DNA from: Prevotellaceae bacterium | Lineage (GTDB): Bacteria; Bacteroidota; Bacteroidia; Bacteroidales; UBA932 | NCBI GenBank assembly: GCA_031279735.1 | Contig: JAITHX010000044.1 | Coordinates: forward strand, 1-7,158 | DNA: 7,158 nt | Direction of reading: 5' to 3' | Shown here: positions 6,765 to 7,158 of the stretch, piece after piece | How positions within the stretch are numbered: position 1 is the stretch's first letter | Layout: every line of letters begins with the position of its first letter | Notes under the pieces: generated by a model | What the model was told of the DNA's origin: nothing | The model's input: only the letters and a program-made list of their open reading frames with translations | Database searches by the model: none | Position numbers and translations under genes: made by a program

Positions 6765-6820
6765 CGTAATTCGTAATTCGTAATTCGTAATTCGTAATTC
6801 GTAATTCGTAATTCGTAATT
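6765..6820. repeat. Eight perfect tandem copies of the heptamer CGTAATT
   Basis: Units begin at 6765, 6772, 6779, 6786, 6793, 6800, 6807 and 6814, with no mismatch over 56 bases. The array fills the start of the gap after the GH108-like gene, and its last two bases form part of that gene's stop codon (TAA at 6821-6819 on the minus strand). The array ends about 100 bases upstream of the S41-like gene start. The remaining AT-rich sequence at 6666-6764 shows no recognisable Bacteroides promoter element. As a 7-bp unit it can change copy number by slippage without touching either coding region. Confidence 0.97.
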
Positions 6821-7158
6821 AATAAATAATGTCGTTCAGTCTGTTCGTCCAGCCCACGAGGAATTTCAGGTTAGCGGGACGCCGCACTGTGATTTTAGCC
6901 AGATAAAGGTGTCGTTCAGCCTTGATTCTGTCGAACAGCCTTCGCGGGTCGGGCGTGCCGTTGAGAGCGGCAAGGGTTTTCGGACCCGCTATTCCGTCGG
7001 CTTTCACGCGCAGAATTTCCTGCGGAATGGCGATGCCCGGCGTGCCGCTCGCCCATACCCAGTCCACCAGAATCTCCGCGAGGCTCTGATTCGCGATTTC
7101 GTCAGCCCGCCAGCGATTCCAGTAGTGAGGGCGCAGCACCCGCTCAATCACGTCGTCG
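6819..7158 (-). CDS. C-terminal part of a GH108 / PG_binding_3 family peptidoglycan hydrolase, 5' end beyond the window
   Basis: The frame is open to the window edge, so the start is not in view; the GTG at 7151 is internal (Asp-Asp precede it). The visible 113 residues carry the pattern of the C-terminal peptidoglycan-binding part of GH108-type lysozymes: HYWNRWRADEI, SLAEILVDWVWASG, then a lQxxLxVxxDGIxGPKTLAALNG-like segment reading PQEILRVKADGIAGPKTL, and the tail RRPANLKFLVGWTNRLNDI. The catalytic Glu of GH108 (EGGY-like motif) would lie upstream and cannot be checked. Such enzymes cleave or bind cell-wall glycan and occur in Bacteroidetes chromosomes as well as in prophages and mobile elements; the window does not show which applies. 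It is followed by the heptamer array and may be transcribed in the same direction as the two lipoprotein genes. Confidence 0.8.
   Translation of the reverse strand, partial: DDVIERVLRPHYWNRWRADEIANQSLAEILVDWVWASGTPGIAIPQEILRVKADGIAGPKTLAALNGTPDPRRLFDRIKAERHLYLAKITVRRPANLKFLVGWTNRLNDIIY

Overview
The window looks like a chromosomal segment of a Bacteroidetes bacterium, most likely order Bacteroidales. The evidence is a QueA and an LpxH of the Bacteroidetes type, lipoproteins with Bacteroidetes-style lipoboxes, tandem Big_2 domains followed by 21-residue Cys-containing leucine-rich repeats, and starts without obvious Shine-Dalgarno sequences. I cannot assign a genus from sequence alone.

Left half (1-4090, + strand) is a housekeeping block. 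It begins with the C-terminal tail of a probable TIGR02757/DUF2400 protein. Five bases later comes an unrecognised 711-residue exported protein (helical N-terminal part, beta-propeller-like C-terminal part). After a 68-base gap comes queA (queuosine tRNA modification), and 8 bases further lpxH (lipid A synthesis), which uses a GTG start and is probably co-transcribed with queA.

The middle (4091-4278) is a short convergent intergenic region. It holds a strong hairpin that reads as a bidirectional intrinsic terminator.

The right half (4279-7158, - strand) is accessory in character. In transcription order it contains the C-terminal part of a GH108/PG_binding_3 peptidoglycan hydrolase (cut by the window edge), a 153-base gap containing eight perfect copies of a 7-bp repeat (CGTAATT), a small lipoprotein, and a surface lipoprotein. 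The small lipoprotein matches only the C-terminal half of S41 (C-terminal processing) peptidases, with both catalytic residues substituted. The larger one lies 23 bases downstream and has two near-duplicate Big_2 domains and thirteen 21-residue leucine-rich repeats in perfect 63-bp register. These two lipoprotein genes look like one operon, probably exported and membrane anchored.

I do not see a complete new defence or mobile system. The most unusual points are the inactive, truncated S41-like lipoprotein paired with the repeat-built LRR lipoprotein, signs of recent internal duplication inside the LRR array, and the heptamer array just upstream of this pair.
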